Counted from the first letter of the stretch, positions 8,648 through 17,957 are shown. The stretch is DNA of 64,000 nt from Burkholderia sp. Bp8963 (GCF_003854275.1 NZ_QTQP01000022.1:1-64000), one strand, 5' to 3'. Numbers and translations: made by a program. The notes: generated by a model not told the origin, from the sequence alone.

Positions 8648-8713
8648 ACACACATGATTGTGTGGCAGATGCATGCTTCATACGGGATTCCCCTTGGTCA
8701 GAGAGAGGTCAAC

Positions 8714-9547
8714 ATGATTCGGCTGTCTCGTTTTACCCGTCAAATGGTCGCCGGCTTCATCGCGGCAACTGCGCTCGTCGCCGCCACGTCGTCGCACGCG
8801 GACGAAACCGGTGCGTGGGCAAGTGTGAAGAAAGCAGGCGTATTGCGCTGCGGCGCGGCCGTCGCGCCGCCCTATGTGATGCGAGACCCGAAGACTGGGG
8901 CCTATAGCGGCTTCTTCTCGGAACTGTGTCGCGACTTCGGGCAGAACGTGCTCAAGGTGAAAGTCGAGTTCGTCGACACGACCTGGGACAACATCGTCGC
9001 CGGCCTGCAGTCGGACAAGTGGGACCTGTCGCTCGCGCTGAACGACACGCCGGAGCGCGAGAAGGCCGTCGCGTTCTCCGCGCCCGCAACCGACTACAAC
9101 GTTTCGTTCGTCTACAACAAGAACAACCCGAAAGCACCCAAGACTCCGCGCACGATTGCCGACATCGACAAGCCGGACGTGACGATCGCGGTCATGTCGG
9201 GTACGGCGCAAGACAAGGCGATTTCGGCCGAGTTGAAGAAGGCGCGGATCATGCGGCTGCCCGGTAACGATGAAACGCGCCTCGCGCTGATCTCGAAGCG
9301 AGCCGATTTCCTGGCGGACGCCAACATCACCAACATGCTGCTGACGGAAGCGCACCCTGAATGGGCGACCAGCTTCGGTCCGACGCCGCCGCTCGCGCAA
9401 CAGGAGGTGGCGTTCGGGCTGCGCAAGGACACCCCGAAGGCCGACCTCGACGTCCTCAACAAGTACCTGGCGCAGCAGGTCAAGTCCGGCGCGGTCAACC
9501 GTCTGATCAAGACGTCCGTACAAGCGATGCTGGTGCCGGGCAAGTAA
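8714..9547 (+). CDS. polar amino-acid ABC transporter binding protein, hydroxyproline locus
   Basis: A 277-residue periplasmic binding protein of SBP family 3. The signal peptide ends near 'SSHA' at residue 29. The mature start 'DETGAWASVKKAGVLRCG' and the motifs 'GFFSELCRDFGQNV' and 'GTAQDKAISAELKKARI' are typical. It is the likely hydroxyproline or betaine-type capture protein for the ABC transporter encoded next. ATG 8714 is preferred to the in-frame ATG at 8654 because it follows a good AGAGAGG ribosome site and leaves a proper signal peptide. The earlier ATG lies inside the operator dyad. A 382-bp gap with its own promoter separates it from the ATPase gene. Confidence 0.88.
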   Translation: MIRLSRFTRQMVAGFIAATALVAATSSHADETGAWASVKKAGVLRCGAAVAPPYVMRDPKTGAYSGFFSELCRDFGQNVLKVKVEFVDTTWDNIVAGLQSDKWDLSLALNDTPEREKAVAFSAPATDYNVSFVYNKNNPKAPKTPRTIADIDKPDVTIAVMSGTAQDKAISAELKKARIMRLPGNDETRLALISKRADFLADANITNMLLTEAHPEWATSFGPTPPLAQQEVAFGLRKDTPKADLDVLNKYLAQQVKSGAVNRLIKTSVQAMLVPGK

Positions 9548-9584
9548 GCGCCCGCTCACCCGGACATCCGTATCGCCCTCTGCG

Positions 9585-9610
9585 GCGGCCGGGCAGCCTC
9601 GCCCGGCCGC
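9585..9610 (+). terminator. GC-rich hairpin after the binding-protein gene
   Basis: GCGGCCGGGC pairs perfectly with GCCCGGCCGC around a 6-base loop, 38 bp after the stop. There is no U-run. It may stabilise or partly terminate the highly expressed binding-protein transcript. Confidence 0.5.
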
Positions 9611-9780
9611 TCGTCGCGCGCGCTGCGCCCGCCGGCAATCCATCCCCATTGCGCGTGGCGGGTGCCACGCGACGCGACGCGGCGTCATTGCCCCCAGATT
9701 CGCCGTTTCCCTGATCACATGGCCTTCCGTCGACCGCTATCCATTCCGTCGGTGATTACCCGCAGAAAAACCCGTTGCGA

Positions 9781-9834
9781 TTGACAGCCCAAATTTCGTC
9801 GCTCTAATATGCATACATCGTTGTACACAACAAA
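9781..9834 (+). promoter_or_regulatory. second promoter-operator of the hydroxyproline locus
   Basis: TTGACA (9781-9786) and TAATAT (9805-9810) are again 18 bp apart, followed by the perfect palindrome TTGTACACAA (9821-9830). Architecture and sequence copy the promoter at 8594. It drives the ATPase-permease-enzyme operon. Confidence 0.72.
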
Positions 9835-9929
9835 GAGCACAAGAATGTCCACCTGAGAGGTCATGCCGCCACGCATGCTTCTGTTTCGTACCTTGAGCGC
9901 CGACGCCAGGCGCCGCTGGAGAGAACGCC

Positions 9930-10769
9930 ATGTTGTTGCCTCAAACGACGGCCGTCAGGTCGAACGCGCAGCCCCATTCGATGACGTTTCCCACCTCGTC
10001 CGCACCCGCCGCCGAATTCGTCCGCTTGCACGACGTGTACAAGTCGTACGGGCCGAACCTCGTGGTCATGGACGGCATGAGCCTCGACATGCGCGCCGAC
10101 GATCGGCTCGTGATCATCGGCCCGAGCGGCAGCGGCAAGAGCTCGCTGCTGCGCGTGATGATGGGTCTCGAAGGCATTCAACGCGGCGAAATCGCGTTCC
10201 AGGACAAGCCGTACATCCGCGGCGCCGACACGCGCGGCGGCCAGCGGATCGATGCGAAGCTGCAGAAGCAGATCGGCATGGTGTTCCAGCACTACACGCT
10301 GTTTCCTCATTTGTCGGTGCTGGGCAATCTCGTCCTGGCGCCCGTCAAGGTGGGCGGCATCTCCAGGGCCGAAGCAACCGAGCGCGCGCGCATGTATCTC
10401 GCGCGCCTCGGCCTCGAGAGCAAGCTGCATGCGTATCCGAGCCAGTTGTCCGGCGGCCAGAAACAACGCGTGGCCATCGCGCGTGCGTTGATGCTCGAAC
10501 CGAAGCTGATGCTGTTCGACGAAGTGACGTCCGCGCTCGACCCGGAAATGGTCGTCGAGGTGCAGAACGTGATGCTCAAGCTCGCCGAACAGAAGATGGC
10601 GATGATCATCGTCACGCACGACATGCATTTCGCGCGCGACATTGCGACACGCGTCGTGTTTTGCGCAAACGGGAAGATCGTCGAGGAAGGCGCGCCGGCT
10701 GAAGTCTTCAAGTGTCCGAAGGAAGCGCGCACCCGCGAATTCCTCGAGAAAGTCCTGCATCTCGACTGA
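9930..10769 (+). CDS. polar amino-acid ABC transporter ATP-binding protein
   Basis: A 279-residue ATPase of the GlnQ/HisP type that powers uptake through the two permeases that follow. Walker A 'GPSGSGKSS' lies near residue 69, the signature 'LSGGQKQRVAIARAL' near 170 and Walker B 'LMLFDEVTSALD' near 192, followed by the switch histidine 'VTHDMHFA'. ATG 9930 follows a GGAGAGA ribosome site. An in-frame ATG at 9981 would give the more usual family length, so the first 17 residues are uncertain. The next gene starts 10 bp after its stop. Confidence 0.93.
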   Translation: MLLPQTTAVRSNAQPHSMTFPTSSAPAAEFVRLHDVYKSYGPNLVVMDGMSLDMRADDRLVIIGPSGSGKSSLLRVMMGLEGIQRGEIAFQDKPYIRGADTRGGQRIDAKLQKQIGMVFQHYTLFPHLSVLGNLVLAPVKVGGISRAEATERARMYLARLGLESKLHAYPSQLSGGQKQRVAIARALMLEPKLMLFDEVTSALDPEMVVEVQNVMLKLAEQKMAMIIVTHDMHFARDIATRVVFCANGKIVEEGAPAEVFKCPKEARTREFLEKVLHLD

Positions 10770-10779
10770 GGCCGAAGCC

Positions 10780-11451
10780 ATGAACTACCACTTCGATTTC
10801 AGTTTCCTGGCCGGCAGCGTGGGTGCGTTGCTCGAAGGCCTGAAGGTCACGCTCGAGCTGGCCATCGCGTCCAACGTGATGGGGCTCGTGCTCGGCTTTC
10901 TGCTGTGCCTGCTCGCGATGAGCCGCTGGGCGGTCGTGCGCTGGCCAGCCCAGCTCTTCATCGAGTTCTTTCGCTGCACGCCTGCGCTGTTGCAGATCGT
11001 CTGGTTCTTCTACTGCATCCCGATGATCGTCGACGTGTTCATCGACCCGGTGACGATGGGCGTACTTGCGCTCGGCCTGAACCTGACCGCGTTCAATGCC
11101 GAGGCCTACCGCGCCGGCGTGCAGGCCGTGCCGAAAGAGCATCTCGACGCGTCGGTTGCACTTGGCCTGCGTCCGTGGCAACGCACGCTCTACGTCGTGC
11201 TGCCACAAGCGCTGCGCAGCGCAATGCCGGTCCTGCTCACGAACGGCATCGGCAGCCTGCAGCAGAGCGCGCTGGTCGCGATCGTCGCGGTGGCCGACCT
11301 GATGTACGTCGCGAAGAGCCTCGCGACAGAGGCCTATCGACCGCTCGAGACGTACTCGGTCGTCGCGCTCGTGTATTTCGCGCTGTCGCTGCCGATCGCG
11401 AAACTCGTTCATGTCGTCGAGCGTCGCCAGGACGCCGCCGTGCAGCGCTGA
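10780..11451 (+). CDS. polar amino-acid ABC transporter permease 1
   Basis: A 223-residue inner-membrane permease of the HisMQ type with about five hydrophobic segments. The EAA loop that contacts the ATPase reads 'AEAYRAGVQAVPKEHLDASVALGL', followed by 'VVLPQALRSAMPVLLTNGIG'. ATG 10780 lies 10 bp after the ATPase stop. The frame is open upstream, but only as an antisense-like extension through the ATPase gene. It pairs with the second permease to form a heterodimer, as in HisQM. Confidence 0.92.
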   Translation: MNYHFDFSFLAGSVGALLEGLKVTLELAIASNVMGLVLGFLLCLLAMSRWAVVRWPAQLFIEFFRCTPALLQIVWFFYCIPMIVDVFIDPVTMGVLALGLNLTAFNAEAYRAGVQAVPKEHLDASVALGLRPWQRTLYVVLPQALRSAMPVLLTNGIGSLQQSALVAIVAVADLMYVAKSLATEAYRPLETYSVVALVYFALSLPIAKLVHVVERRQDAAVQR

Positions 11452-11461
11452 GGAGAAACCC

Positions 11462-12127
11462 GTGAACCTCGATTTTTCCGTCGTCTGGCCGTACTGGCTC
11501 GTGCTCGCGAAAGGCCTCGGACTGACGCTTGCCTTCACCGTCACGTGCGCGATCGTCGGCAGCCTCCTCGGCTTCATGCTGAGCCTGCTGCGGATGTCGC
11601 CGTCGCGCTGGCTGAAAGGGCCGACCACCCTGTACGTCGAGTTCTTCCGCGGCACGCCGCTGCTGATCCAGCTGTTCTGGGTGTTCTTCTGCTTCCCGGT
11701 CGTGTTCCGGCTGCCGATTCCGCCGTACCTGTCGGTGCTGATCTCGCTGACGCTCTACATGGCCGCGATCACCAGCGAGACGTTTCGCGGTTCGCTGAAG
11801 TCGATCGCGGGCGAACAGCACGACGCGTGCATCGCGCTCAGCCTGTCGCCGCACGTGAAGATCGTCTACGTGATCTTTCCGCAAGCGCTGCTGCGCGCGA
11901 TTCCGCCGCTGCTGTCGAACATCGTGAGCCTGTTCAAGGAAAGCGCGCTGATCTCGTCCGTGGGCGTCGCCGACCTGATGTTCGTCGGCCAGAACATCTC
12001 GAACAGCACCGCGCGGCCGGTCGAGTTTCTGACCGCCGTCGCCGTCATCTATTTCCTCGTCGCCTTTCCGCTGACCCGTCTGGTCGGTGTAGTGGAGTCC
12101 AGGATGCTCAGGCGCTACGCCTATTAA
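11462..12127 (+). CDS. polar amino-acid ABC transporter permease 2
   Basis: A 221-residue HisMQ-type permease. The GTG start at 11462 follows AGGAGAA at a good distance and gives the expected N-terminus 'MNLDFSVVWPYWLVLAKGLG'. The EAA loop reads 'SETFRGSLKSIAGEQHDACI', with 'IFPQALLRAIPPLLSNIVS' after it. It overlaps nothing and is 10 bp from the first permease, so the four transporter parts are encoded in order except for the binding protein, which has its own promoter. Confidence 0.92.
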   Translation: MNLDFSVVWPYWLVLAKGLGLTLAFTVTCAIVGSLLGFMLSLLRMSPSRWLKGPTTLYVEFFRGTPLLIQLFWVFFCFPVVFRLPIPPYLSVLISLTLYMAAITSETFRGSLKSIAGEQHDACIALSLSPHVKIVYVIFPQALLRAIPPLLSNIVSLFKESALISSVGVADLMFVGQNISNSTARPVEFLTAVAVIYFLVAFPLTRLVGVVESRMLRRYAY

Positions 12128-12153
12128 CTCTCTCGTCAAGCCGGAGAAATCTC

Positions 12154-13032
12154 ATGCAATTGAAAGGTATCCTGCCCGCTCTCGTCACGCCGTTCGACGC
12201 GTCGGGCGCAATCGATCACGACACGCTCGCGTCGATCCTCGAATTCCAGCTCGACGCCGGCGTCAGCGGCTTCGTCCCGCTCGGCTCGACGGGCGAATAC
12301 TATGCGCTGACGAACGAAGAGCGCCGCGCGGTCATGAAGACCGTTCGCGAAGTGGTCGGCACGCGCGGCGAGCTCATCGTCGGGGCAAACGGCTCGTCGA
12401 CCCGCGAAGTCATCGAGCAGGTGCGGCAGGCACGCGACTCGGGCTACACGAACCTGCTGATCGCGCCGCCGTACTACGCGCTGCCGTCGCAGCAGGAACT
12501 GATCGGCCACTACGAAGCGATTCTCGCTGCGGTGCCGGACGTCAACGTGATCCTGTACAACTACCCGGTGCGCACGAACGTCGAAGTCGGCTACGGCGTG
12601 CTCGACGCGTTCAAGGATCACCCGCGCGTGATCGGCATCAAGGAAAGCAGCGGCAACCTGCTGCGCGCGATCGAGATCGGCGGCAAATACAAGGATCACT
12701 ACCAGCTGTCGTGCGGCTCGGACGACCAGGCGCTCGATTTCTTCATCTGGGGCGCGACGAGCTGGATCTGCGGGCCGGCGAACTGCTTTGCGAAGCAGGT
12801 CGTCAGCTTTTACGACAAGTTCACGGCCGGCGATCTGGCAGGCGCGCAAAGCGTGATGCGTTCGCTGTTCCCGGTGATGGCCAGCATGGAGTCCGGCAAG
12901 TTCATCCAGAAGGTCAAGTACGGTTGCGAACTCGCCGGCTTCAAGGTCGGCAATGCACGCATGCCGCTGCAGCCGCTGACCGACCAGGAAAAGGCGGAAT
13001 TCCGCGCGGTTTTCGAAGCCTCCCAGGCGTGA
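12154..13032 (+). CDS. DapA-family 1-pyrroline-4-hydroxy-2-carboxylate deaminase
   Basis: A 292-residue class I aldolase-fold enzyme. In bacterial hydroxyproline catabolism the DapA-family member (LhpC type) deaminates and dehydrates 1-pyrroline-4-hydroxy-2-carboxylate to 2-oxoglutarate semialdehyde. The TIM-barrel motifs are clear: 'GFVPLGSTGEYYALT' for carboxylate binding, Tyr135 in 'LYNYPVRTNVEVG' and the Schiff-base Lys163 in 'GIKESSGN'. The assignment within the DapA superfamily rests on the operon, where epimerase, amino-acid dehydrogenase and semialdehyde dehydrogenase follow directly. True dihydrodipicolinate synthase is unlikely here. The ATG follows CGGAGAAA. Confidence 0.85.
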   Translation: MQLKGILPALVTPFDASGAIDHDTLASILEFQLDAGVSGFVPLGSTGEYYALTNEERRAVMKTVREVVGTRGELIVGANGSSTREVIEQVRQARDSGYTNLLIAPPYYALPSQQELIGHYEAILAAVPDVNVILYNYPVRTNVEVGYGVLDAFKDHPRVIGIKESSGNLLRAIEIGGKYKDHYQLSCGSDDQALDFFIWGATSWICGPANCFAKQVVSFYDKFTAGDLAGAQSVMRSLFPVMASMESGKFIQKVKYGCELAGFKVGNARMPLQPLTDQEKAEFRAVFEASQA

Positions 13033-13088
13033 TGCCTACCGCGCCCCGATGCCGGCCGGCATCGGGGCGGTGACGCGAGAACTTGAAC

Positions 13089-14114
13089 ATGTCGATTTAC
13101 AGCTTTACCTGTGTCGAAGGCCATACCGAGGGGATGCCGGTACGCATGGTGATCGACGGCGCGCCTTCGCTGCAGGGTGCAACGATGAACGCGCGCCGCC
13201 AGTACTTCGTCGAGCATCACGACTGGGTTCGCCGCGCGCTGATGCTGGAACCGCGCGGCCACGCGCACATGTCCGGCACGATCTTCTATCCGCCGCTCAG
13301 CGACAACGCCGACTTCAGCCTGCTGTTCATCGAGACGTCGGGATGCCTGCCGATGTGCGGGCACGCAACGATCGGCTCGATTTCGTTCGCACTCGAAGAG
13401 CGGCTGATCACGCCGAAGCGGCCGGGGATCGTCACGGTCGATGTCCCGGCGGGCCAGATCGTCGCGCGCTACGATATGGACGGCGCGGACGGCGAGCGGG
13501 TGGCCTCCGTGCGCTTCACGAACGTGCCGAGCTTCCTGCTTCATCGCGACGTCGAAATCGTCGTGCCCGCGCTCGGCAAACTGTCGGTCGACATCGCATA
13601 TGGCGGCAACTTCTATCCGATCGTCGAGGTTCAGGAGCGCTTCCCCGGCTGCGAGCATTTAACACCGGACGAACTGCTCGCGTGGGGACGGGACGTGCAG
13701 CGTGCCGTCAACGAGACGATCGACGTCGTCCATCCCGACCATCCCGCGATTCGCGGCGTCAGGCATTGCATGTGGACCGGACGCCCCGTCGCGAGCGATG
13801 CACATGGCCGCGCGGTCGTGATCGCCGGCGACACGCTCGTCGACCGTTCGCCGTGCGGCACCGGCAGTTCGGCCCGCGTCGCGCAGCGCTTTGCGCGCGG
13901 CTGGCTGAAGGAAGGCGAAGCGTTCTGCCACGAGAGTCTGATCCTCAGCCGCTTCATCGGCCGGGTGGAATCGACGACGCGCCTGAACAGCGGTCTCGAC
14001 GCGATACTTCCGAGCATCGAAGGACGTGCGTGGGTGACGGGGCAGGCCCGGTATCGCGTCGACGCGTCCCAACCGTATGCACACGGCTTCAGCCTGCAGG
14101 AGTTCGTCAATTGA
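13089..14114 (+). CDS. 4-hydroxyproline 2-epimerase (proline racemase family)
   Basis: A 341-residue cytosolic enzyme that inverts C2 of trans-4-hydroxy-L-proline to cis-4-hydroxy-D-proline, the first catabolic step. Both catalytic thiols are present: Cys90 in '[12 protein letters not shown]' and Cys256 in '[12 protein letters not shown]'. This is the two-cysteine pattern of epimerases and racemases. Proline racemase is the alternative, but the neighbouring deaminase and dehydrogenase argue for hydroxyproline. ATG 13089 is used; a TTG two codons earlier is in frame. Its stop overlaps the start of the next gene, indicating translational coupling. Confidence 0.9.
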   Translation: MSIYSFTCVEGHTEGMPVRMVIDGAPSLQGATMNARRQYFVEHHDWVRRALMLEPRGHAHMSGTIFYPPLSDNADFSLLFIETSGCLPMCGHATIGSISFALEERLITPKRPGIVTVDVPAGQIVARYDMDGADGERVASVRFTNVPSFLLHRDVEIVVPALGKLSVDIAYGGNFYPIVEVQERFPGCEHLTPDELLAWGRDVQRAVNETIDVVHPDHPAIRGVRHCMWTGRPVASDAHGRAVVIAGDTLVDRSPCGTGSSARVAQRFARGWLKEGEAFCHESLILSRFIGRVESTTRLNSGLDAILPSIEGRAWVTGQARYRVDASQPYAHGFSLQEFVN

Positions 14115-15403
14115 ACGCCGTACCGCAACAGAACACCCCTGCGATGCCAGATGCGTCGCGCCGGCAACCGGCCGTCGTGATCGGCGGCGGGATCGTCGGC
14201 GTATGCTGCGCGCTCTATCTGCAGCGCGACGGTCATGCCGTCACGCTGATCGACCCGGCCGCACCCGGCGACAGCACCGCCAAATGGAGTTGCGGCCAGA
14301 TGGCGGTCAGCGAAGTCATTCCGCTGTCGAAGCCGGGCATCCTGATGAAGGTTCCCGGCTGGCTGCTGGACCAGAAGGGGCCGCTCGCGCTGCGGCCGAG
14401 CGCGTTGCCGGGCATCCTGCCATGGTTTTTCCGGTTCGTCGCATCGGCGCGTCACGCGAAGATCGTGTCGATCGCGCAAGCGATGGCGACACTCACGCAC
14501 GATGTCTACAGCGACTACGCGCCACTGCTCGACGCGTGCGGGAACCCGACGCTGATGGGCGAGCGTCCGGTGCTCGAAGTGTTCGACGATCCGGCCGGCA
14601 TCGCGCATGAGCAACCGCACCTCGATCTGCGGCAATCGCTGGGATTCCGGTCGCAACGGCTCACCGCCGCGGAGATCGGCGACCTGGAACCGGCGCTGGC
14701 CGGCAAGTTCCGGCACGGCCTGCTGTTCCCGGATTGGCGCGCAGTCAGCGATACCGAGGGTTTCATCGCGGCGCTGACCGAGAGTTTCGTGTCGCAGGGC
14801 GGGCGTCGCCTCCGCACGAACGCCGTGCGCATCGACGAAGCCTCCGGGCGCGCGACGGGCGTCACGCTCGCGAACGGCGAGCGCGTCGCCGCCGATCATG
14901 TCGTCGTGGCGGCCGGCACAGGCTCGCGGCAGTTCTTCGATTCGCTCGGCGTGCGCGTTCCGCTCGAAGGCATCGCCGGGTATCAGGCGCTGCTGGCGGA
15001 GCCTGGCGTCGCGTTCCGGCATTCGGTCATCTATGCGGACGGCGGTTTCTGCTTCAGCCCGATGACGCGGGGCCTGCAGATCGGCGGGACGATCGAGTTC
15101 GCGGGCCGCGATGCAAAGCCGAACTTCAAGCGCGCGGACATCATCCTCGAGAAAGCAAAACGCATCCTGCCGGCGCTGCAGACCGCGCGTGTCGAATACG
15201 GCGTCGGCTATCGGCCGTTCCTGCCGGATACGAAGCCGATCATCGACCGCTCGAAGCGGCTGCCGAACACGTTCATGGCATTCGGCCATGGCCAGCTCGG
15301 CCTCACGCTGGGCGCGACGACAGGACGCCTGATCGGCGACCTCGTCACCGGCCGTTCGACGCGTCAGGATCTGACGCCATTCAGTGCTTATCGATTCATC
15401 TGA
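14111..15403 (+). CDS. FAD-dependent D-hydroxyproline dehydrogenase (DAO/DadA type)
   Basis: A 430-residue single-subunit amino-acid dehydrogenase that would oxidise cis-4-hydroxy-D-proline to 1-pyrroline-4-hydroxy-2-carboxylate. The FAD Rossmann motif '[20 protein letters not shown]' lies near residue 20, and the C-terminal '[15 protein letters not shown]', '[12 protein letters not shown]' is the DadA-type signature. The start is taken as TTG 14111, which overlaps the epimerase stop (TTGA) and has AGGAG 8 bp ahead. ATG 14144 would remove 11 residues. Membrane association and quinone coupling are usual for the family. Confidence 0.85.
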   Translation: MNAVPQQNTPAMPDASRRQPAVVIGGGIVGVCCALYLQRDGHAVTLIDPAAPGDSTAKWSCGQMAVSEVIPLSKPGILMKVPGWLLDQKGPLALRPSALPGILPWFFRFVASARHAKIVSIAQAMATLTHDVYSDYAPLLDACGNPTLMGERPVLEVFDDPAGIAHEQPHLDLRQSLGFRSQRLTAAEIGDLEPALAGKFRHGLLFPDWRAVSDTEGFIAALTESFVSQGGRRLRTNAVRIDEASGRATGVTLANGERVAADHVVVAAGTGSRQFFDSLGVRVPLEGIAGYQALLAEPGVAFRHSVIYADGGFCFSPMTRGLQIGGTIEFAGRDAKPNFKRADIILEKAKRILPALQTARVEYGVGYRPFLPDTKPIIDRSKRLPNTFMAFGHGQLGLTLGATTGRLIGDLVTGRSTRQDLTPFSAYRFI

Positions 15404-15418
15404 CATTCTGGACTCTTG

Positions 15419-16900
15419 ATGAAATCCTACGAACGACTCTTTATCGACGGCCGCTGGGTTGCGCCGGCTCGCGGGCAAACCTTCGACACGCTCGACCCGA
15501 GCGATGAAACCGTGATCGCCAGCGTTGCCGCCGGCACCGCCGAGGACATCGATCTGGCGGTCGATGCGGCGCGCCGCGCATTCGATGACGGCCCGTGGCC
15601 GCGGATGTCCGGCGCCGCGCGCGGCGCGGTTTTGCGCGGGATCGCGCAACGCATCCGCGATCGCCTGCCGGAACTGGCCGAGCTCGAAGTGCGCGACAAC
15701 GGCAAGCCGTTGCCGGAAGCACTGTGGGATCTCGGCGACGCCGCGGGTTGCTTCGAGTTTTACGCAGGATTGGCGGAACGGCTCGACAGCACCACGGAAA
15801 CGGCAGTTGCGTTGGCGGACGACCGCTTCAGCTCGATCGTCAGGAAGGAGCCGATCGGCGTCGCAGGCGCCATCATCCCGTGGAACTTTCCGCTGCTGAT
15901 GGCTGCCTGGAAAGTCGCGCCCGCGCTCGCGGCCGGCTGCACGATGGTGCTGAAACCGTCCGAACTGACGCCGCTCACCGCACTGGAGCTGGCCGGCATC
16001 GCCGACGCGGCCGGGCTTCCCGCCGGCGTGCTGAACGTCGTGACGGGCCTCGGTCCGGACGCGGGCGCACCGCTCAGCGAGCACGCCGGCATCGACAAGC
16101 TCGCATTCACCGGCAGCGTGCCGACCGGCAGCCGCATCATGCAGGCCGCCGCACGCGACATCAAGAACGTGAGCCTCGAACTCGGCGGCAAATCGCCGTT
16201 CATCGTGTTCGACGACAGCGACATCGAAGCCGCGGTCGAATGGATCATGTTCGGCATATTCTGGAACCAGGGCGAAGTGTGTTCCGCAACGTCGCGCGTG
16301 CTCGTGCAACGCAAGCTGTACGAACCGCTCGTCGAGCGGCTCGCGCAGGAAACGCGCAGGATCACGATCGGCAACGGTCTCGAAGACGGCGTGCTGCTTG
16401 GACCGCTGGTGAACCGCGCGCAGTACGAGAAGGTGCTGGCAACGATCGAGCGCGGCCGTCAGGAAGGCGCGCGGCTCGTCGTCGGCGGCCGGCGGCCCGC
16501 GCATCTCGATCAAGGGTATTTCATCGAGCCGGCCGTCTTCGCCGACGTGCCGGAACACAGCTGGATCTGGCGCGAGGAGATCTTCGGCCCGGTCGTCTGC
16601 ATCCGCCCCTTCGACGACGAGGACGAAGCGGTCCGGTCGGCGAACGACTCGCGCTTCGGTCTCGCCGCGGCAGTCATGTCGGCCGATCTGGCGCGCGGCG
16701 AGCGGGTTGCCCGCCTGCTGCGCGCCGGCATCGTCTGGATCAACTGCTCGCAGCCGACGTTTACGGAAGCGCCGTGGGGCGGGTACAAGCAAAGCGGGAT
16801 CGGGCGCGAACTCGGCGAGTGGGGCCTGAACAACTACCTCGAGGTCAAGCAGATCACGCGCTACGACAGCGACAAGCCGTGGGGCTGGTACATCAAGTAA
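15419..16900 (+). CDS. NAD(P)-dependent aldehyde dehydrogenase, probable 2-oxoglutarate semialdehyde dehydrogenase
   Basis: A 493-residue ALDH that should complete the pathway by oxidising 2-oxoglutarate semialdehyde to 2-oxoglutarate. The active-site parts are visible: 'IIPWNFPLLMAAWKVAPALAAG' for cofactor binding, the general base Glu in 'VSLELGGKSPF' and the nucleophile Cys in 'NQGEVCSATSRV'. The sequence alone resembles betaine aldehyde or gamma-aminobutyraldehyde dehydrogenases; the substrate call is from the operon. The ATG at 15419 lies 15 bp after the dehydrogenase stop. A TTG one codon earlier is also possible. Confidence 0.83.
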   Translation: MKSYERLFIDGRWVAPARGQTFDTLDPSDETVIASVAAGTAEDIDLAVDAARRAFDDGPWPRMSGAARGAVLRGIAQRIRDRLPELAELEVRDNGKPLPEALWDLGDAAGCFEFYAGLAERLDSTTETAVALADDRFSSIVRKEPIGVAGAIIPWNFPLLMAAWKVAPALAAGCTMVLKPSELTPLTALELAGIADAAGLPAGVLNVVTGLGPDAGAPLSEHAGIDKLAFTGSVPTGSRIMQAAARDIKNVSLELGGKSPFIVFDDSDIEAAVEWIMFGIFWNQGEVCSATSRVLVQRKLYEPLVERLAQETRRITIGNGLEDGVLLGPLVNRAQYEKVLATIERGRQEGARLVVGGRRPAHLDQGYFIEPAVFADVPEHSWIWREEIFGPVVCIRPFDDEDEAVRSANDSRFGLAAAVMSADLARGERVARLLRAGIVWINCSQPTFTEAPWGGYKQSGIGRELGEWGLNNYLEVKQITRYDSDKPWGWYIK

Positions 16901-16912
16901 GGCTATTCGATC

Positions 16913-17950
16913 ATGCGCTGGAAGAAAACACTGCAGCTCGTCGACGTCCACTGCGAAGGCGAGATCGGCAAGGTCATTACCGGTGGCGTCATCGACGTGC
17001 CCGGCAAGACGATGCTCGACAAGATGAACTACATCAACGAGGTCGACGACAGCCTGCGGCGGCTCGTCGTGCTCGAGCCGCGCGGCTGCCTGCAGATGTC
17101 GGTCAATCTGCTGCTGCCGCCCACCCGGCCGGAAGCGCATGCGGGCTTCATCGTGCTGCAGGCGGACAAGGCGCATCCGATGTCGGGCAGCAACTGCATC
17201 TGCGTCGTGACAGCCCTGCTCGAACTCGGGATGGTGCCGATGCAGGAGCCCGAAACGACGGTCGTGCTGGATACGCCGGCCGGCCTCGTCACGGCCCGGG
17301 CAACCTGCGTTGACGGCCGCTGCACCGGCGTATCGCTCGACATGGTGCCGTCCTTTGTCGAGCATCTCGACGTCGACGTGCAAACGCCGGAGTTCGGCAC
17401 GATCAAGGTCGACATCGCGTTCGGCGGCGTCTACTACGCGCTGGTCGATGTCGGCCAGATCGGGCTCGACATCGCGCCGGAAAATGCGCGACAACTGGCG
17501 ATGCACGGGGTACGGCTGAAGGGCCTCATCAACCGCCAGGTTTCCGTGCAGCACCCGCTTCACGCGGAAATCAACGAGATCGCGTACGTGATGTTCCGGA
17601 ACCGTGTCAGCGACACGCTCTACCAGACCTGCACGACCTTGCCGCCGGGCCGCGTCGACCGGTCGCCGTGCGGCACCGGAAGCTCGGCGAACCTCGCGAC
17701 GCTGGCCGCGCGCGAACGCGTGCAGGTCGGCGCGCGCCTCACGTCGCGATCCACGATCGGCGGAGAATTCACCGTGGAACTGCTGGGGCTGACCGCAGTG
17801 GGCGGCAAGCCTGCGGTGTTGCCGCGCATTACGGGGCGCGCGTGGGTCTACGGCATCCAGCAGCTCGGCGTGGATCCGGACGATCCGCTCGCGGCAGGAT
17901 TCATGCTAAGCGACACCTGGGGCGACGGTTTCGATTCGGCAGGGACGTGA
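16913..17950 (+). CDS. proline racemase-family protein, trans-3-hydroxy-L-proline dehydratase type
   Basis: A 345-residue paralogue of the epimerase. The first catalytic cysteine is replaced by Ser91 in 'HPMSGSNCICVVTALLELG', while Cys253 remains ('[14 protein letters not shown]'). The MSGSN motif with 'GMVPMQEPETTVVLDTPAG' is the pattern of trans-3-hydroxy-L-proline dehydratases as I know the family. Such an enzyme removes water to give 1-pyrroline-2-carboxylate, which then needs a reductase to L-proline. No such reductase is in the window. It is 12 bp downstream of the ALDH gene and clearly in the operon. An epimerase role on another hydroxyproline isomer is the alternative. Confidence 0.75.
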   Translation: MRWKKTLQLVDVHCEGEIGKVITGGVIDVPGKTMLDKMNYINEVDDSLRRLVVLEPRGCLQMSVNLLLPPTRPEAHAGFIVLQADKAHPMSGSNCICVVTALLELGMVPMQEPETTVVLDTPAGLVTARATCVDGRCTGVSLDMVPSFVEHLDVDVQTPEFGTIKVDIAFGGVYYALVDVGQIGLDIAPENARQLAMHGVRLKGLINRQVSVQHPLHAEINEIAYVMFRNRVSDTLYQTCTTLPPGRVDRSPCGTGSSANLATLAARERVQVGARLTSRSTIGGEFTVELLGLTAVGGKPAVLPRITGRAWVYGIQQLGVDPDDPLAAGFMLSDTWGDGFDSAGT

Positions 17951-17957
17951 GGCGGCG

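Noticed and set aside
8654..8713. Earlier ATG for the hydroxyproline binding protein
   Set aside because: It lies inside the operator dyad, has no ribosome site and would put 20 residues before the signal peptide.
13631..17563. 1310-codon open frame on the minus strand across the hydroxyproline enzymes
   Set aside because: It is antisense to four well-recognised genes. Its Arg/His/Asp-rich sequence is the usual by-product of high-GC codon bias, and no domain is seen.
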